The position numbers and the translations under genes were made by a program. A stretch of 6,165 nt of DNA from Anaerolineaceae bacterium UBA6107 (lineage in GTDB: Bacteria > Chloroflexota > Anaerolineae > Anaerolineales > Anaerolineaceae). Shown piece after piece: positions 5,122 to 6,165 of this stretch; within the stretch, counting starts at the first letter, position 1, and each line of letters begins with the position of its first letter. The notes below the pieces were generated by a model. That model was not told the origin of the DNA, ran no database searches, and saw only the letters and a list, made by a program, of their open reading frames with translations. The stretch covers positions 1 to 6,165 of the forward strand of contig DIWL01000085.1 of the NCBI GenBank assembly GCA_002428455.1. The letters run 5' to 3'.

Positions 5122-5601
5122 GTGGCCAGTCAACGTCATCCTTTGCAAATCAATGTAGGTTTCTTTCAAAACCTGCCGATCGGGAGTTATCGCGACATCC
5201 ATTTTGATTTTCCCGCTTTACACCTCCCTCCCGATCTTGATATAACAGATTTTTCCGGATTGGTACATATTTCCCGCACCCCCCAGGGTTTACTGTTCGA
5301 GGGTAATTTTAAGGCGACCTCATCCATGGAATGTGTGCGCTGCCTGGAACCGTTCGACCTGGCTCTGGAAACCCTTTTTGAAGAAGTATACAGCTACAAA
5401 TCACCTACTTTTACAGACTCTGGTCTTTATGTTCCTGAAGACGGAAATATTGACCTGTGTCCAATCGTTAGGGAATATTTATTGTTGGAAAATCCCATCA
5501 AACCACTGTGCAAACCGGACTGCATGGGTCTATGCGTTATCTGCGGGGAGAACCTTAACCTGGTCAAATGCGAACATCAAGCCAGGATCAAGATCGAGTA
5601 A
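5122..5601 (+). CDS. yceD: DUF177 (YceD) family protein
   Basis: The 159-residue product is a member of the DUF177/YceD family, linked in other bacteria and plant plastids to 23S rRNA accumulation or processing; it may act in ribosome biogenesis. QINVGFFQNLPIGSYRDIHF (9-28) is the typical N-terminal strand pair. MECVRCLEPF (69-78) has the family CxxC. LCKPDCMGLCVICGENLN (129-146), followed by Cys150, is the cysteine-rich C-terminal block, so eight cysteines could bind zinc. The GTG start at 5122 is the only in-frame start that keeps the N-terminal motif with little extra; the ribosome binding site is weak. Two stops in tandem (TAA TAA) end it. The usual partner rpmF (ribosomal protein L32) is not directly downstream. 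Confidence 0.88.
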   Translation: MASQRHPLQINVGFFQNLPIGSYRDIHFDFPALHLPPDLDITDFSGLVHISRTPQGLLFEGNFKATSSMECVRCLEPFDLALETLFEEVYSYKSPTFTDSGLYVPEDGNIDLCPIVREYLLLENPIKPLCKPDCMGLCVICGENLNLVKCEHQARIKIE

Positions 5602-5635
5602 TAACGCAAGTAGTAAAGAGCAAAAAAATAGGAAC

Positions 5636-5642
5636 AAAGGAG
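5636..5642 (+). promoter_or_regulatory. ribosome binding site of the sigma factor gene
   Basis: AAAGGAG with an 8-nt spacer before GTG at 5651. It decides the start codon, since the alternative ATG at 5696 has no such site and would cut into region 1.1. The remaining part of the 49-bp gap after yceD is A-rich and shows no terminator or clear promoter. Confidence 0.75.
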
Positions 5643-5650
5643 ACTCTTAG

Positions 5651-6165
5651 GTGGCAAATCCCGGAAGACGATCCAAGAGCACCGAAATTTTGAACATGCT
5701 GCTTGAAAAAGCGGATGTACAGGGTTATCTGACAACTGAAGACCTGATGGAGTTTTACCCTGATGTAACCAGGGATGCCGAGCGAATCGAAACAGTCCTG
5801 ATTGCTCTGCGCCGCCGCGGCGTTGAGATCCTGGATAGTGACATCGATGCCGATATTACCGATACTGACTCATTCATTCCTGTCACCGACATGGATTACT
5901 CGCCAAGTCTTGACAGTATTTCTTCCGACGACACCATTGGCCTTTACCTGAAAGAGATGTCCCGTGTTCCCCTGCTGAAAGTGGACGAGGAATTGGAGAT
6001 CGCGCGCCGCATTGAAAACGGTCGTAATTGCAGGCGTGAACTGGATCGTTCCAACGGCGGCTGTCCTCCTAATCAAAAAATCGTCCTTCAGCAGCAGGTG
6101 GAGGATGGACTGCTTGCCCGCGAACACCTCATCAAAGCCAATACAAGGTTGGTGGTCAGCGTGGC
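5651..6165 (+). CDS. rpoD: primary sigma-70 factor (RpoD/SigA), N-terminal part, cut by window edge
   Basis: The frame is open from the GTG to the window end (171 complete codons), covering the N-terminal part of a group 1 or 2 sigma-70 factor, the RNA polymerase subunit for promoter recognition. Residues 12-62, with GYLTTEDLMEFYPD and IETVLIALRRRGVEIL, form a region 1.1-like domain. An acidic linker (62-92) follows. TIGLYLKEMSRVPLL (95-109) and the following helix to about 123 are region 1.2. LLAREHLIKANTRLVVSV (154-171) opens region 2.1. The stretch between regions 1.2 and 2 is short (about 30 residues). Having region 1.1 favours the housekeeping sigma over an alternative one, but the DNA-binding regions 2.4 and 4 lie outside the window. 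It probably shares the yceD transcript. Confidence 0.88.
   Translation, partial: MANPGRRSKSTEILNMLLEKADVQGYLTTEDLMEFYPDVTRDAERIETVLIALRRRGVEILDSDIDADITDTDSFIPVTDMDYSPSLDSISSDDTIGLYLKEMSRVPLLKVDEELEIARRIENGRNCRRELDRSNGGCPPNQKIVLQQQVEDGLLAREHLIKANTRLVVSV

Noticed and set aside
4469..5158. Plus-strand frames opposite rdgB
   Set aside because: rdgB shows every family motif on the minus strand; these frames have no homology-like pattern.
5870..6127. Minus-strand frame opposite the sigma factor
   Set aside because: The plus-strand frame is a clear sigma-70 N-terminus, so the minus-strand frame is a shadow.
1..6165. CRISPR array, insertion sequence, phage or toxin-antitoxin system
   Set aside because: No regularly spaced repeats, transposase or integrase motifs, terminal inverted repeats or small paired toxin-like genes were seen on either strand.

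Overview
The window looks like ordinary bacterial chromosome, most likely from a member of the Chloroflexota (Anaerolineae-like). This placement is inference by eye. It rests on the style of the RarA, DUF177 and sigma-70 proteins, a possible F420-dependent Ddn-family enzyme, and mixed GC content. No phage, plasmid, CRISPR or insertion-sequence signal was seen.

Layout. The left edge (1-233) is a minus-strand tRNA operon. A clear sigma-70 promoter precedes tRNA-Thr(TGT), then a 72-nt structured spacer, then the 5' end of a probable tRNA-Tyr cut by the window edge. An intrinsic terminator (about 240-260) separates it from a minus-strand protein cluster (333-2352). In transcription order that cluster is DUF5680 protein, PhzF-family isomerase, a broken PfkB-family sugar kinase fused to a scrap of an unrelated gene, and a small Ddn-like (deazaflavin-dependent nitroreductase family) protein. 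The DUF5680 promoter is well defined. The PfkB to Ddn stretch looks like a deletion scar.

Divergent from this cluster, on the plus strand, are rarA (replication-fork AAA+ ATPase) and a histidine phosphatase, joined by an ATGA overlap. rarA appears to be transcribed from an extended -10 promoter that starts at its own ATG, so the mRNA is probably leaderless. The phosphatase converges on, and overlaps by 18 bp, a minus-strand rdgB/HAM1 nucleotide-sanitising pyrophosphatase. rdgB is divergent from a DUF177/YceD gene with a textbook promoter, which is followed by the start of a primary sigma factor (rpoD/sigA) running off the right edge. The rdgB-yceD intergenic region holds a perfect 17-bp palindrome at the rdgB start.

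Functionally, the right two thirds is housekeeping: fork maintenance, nucleotide pool cleaning, rRNA or ribosome-related DUF177, and transcription initiation. The left third is accessory and partly decaying. I did not find convincing evidence of a new multi-gene system. The most notable points are the chimeric pseudogene, the structured tRNA spacer, the leaderless rarA and the palindrome between rdgB and yceD.
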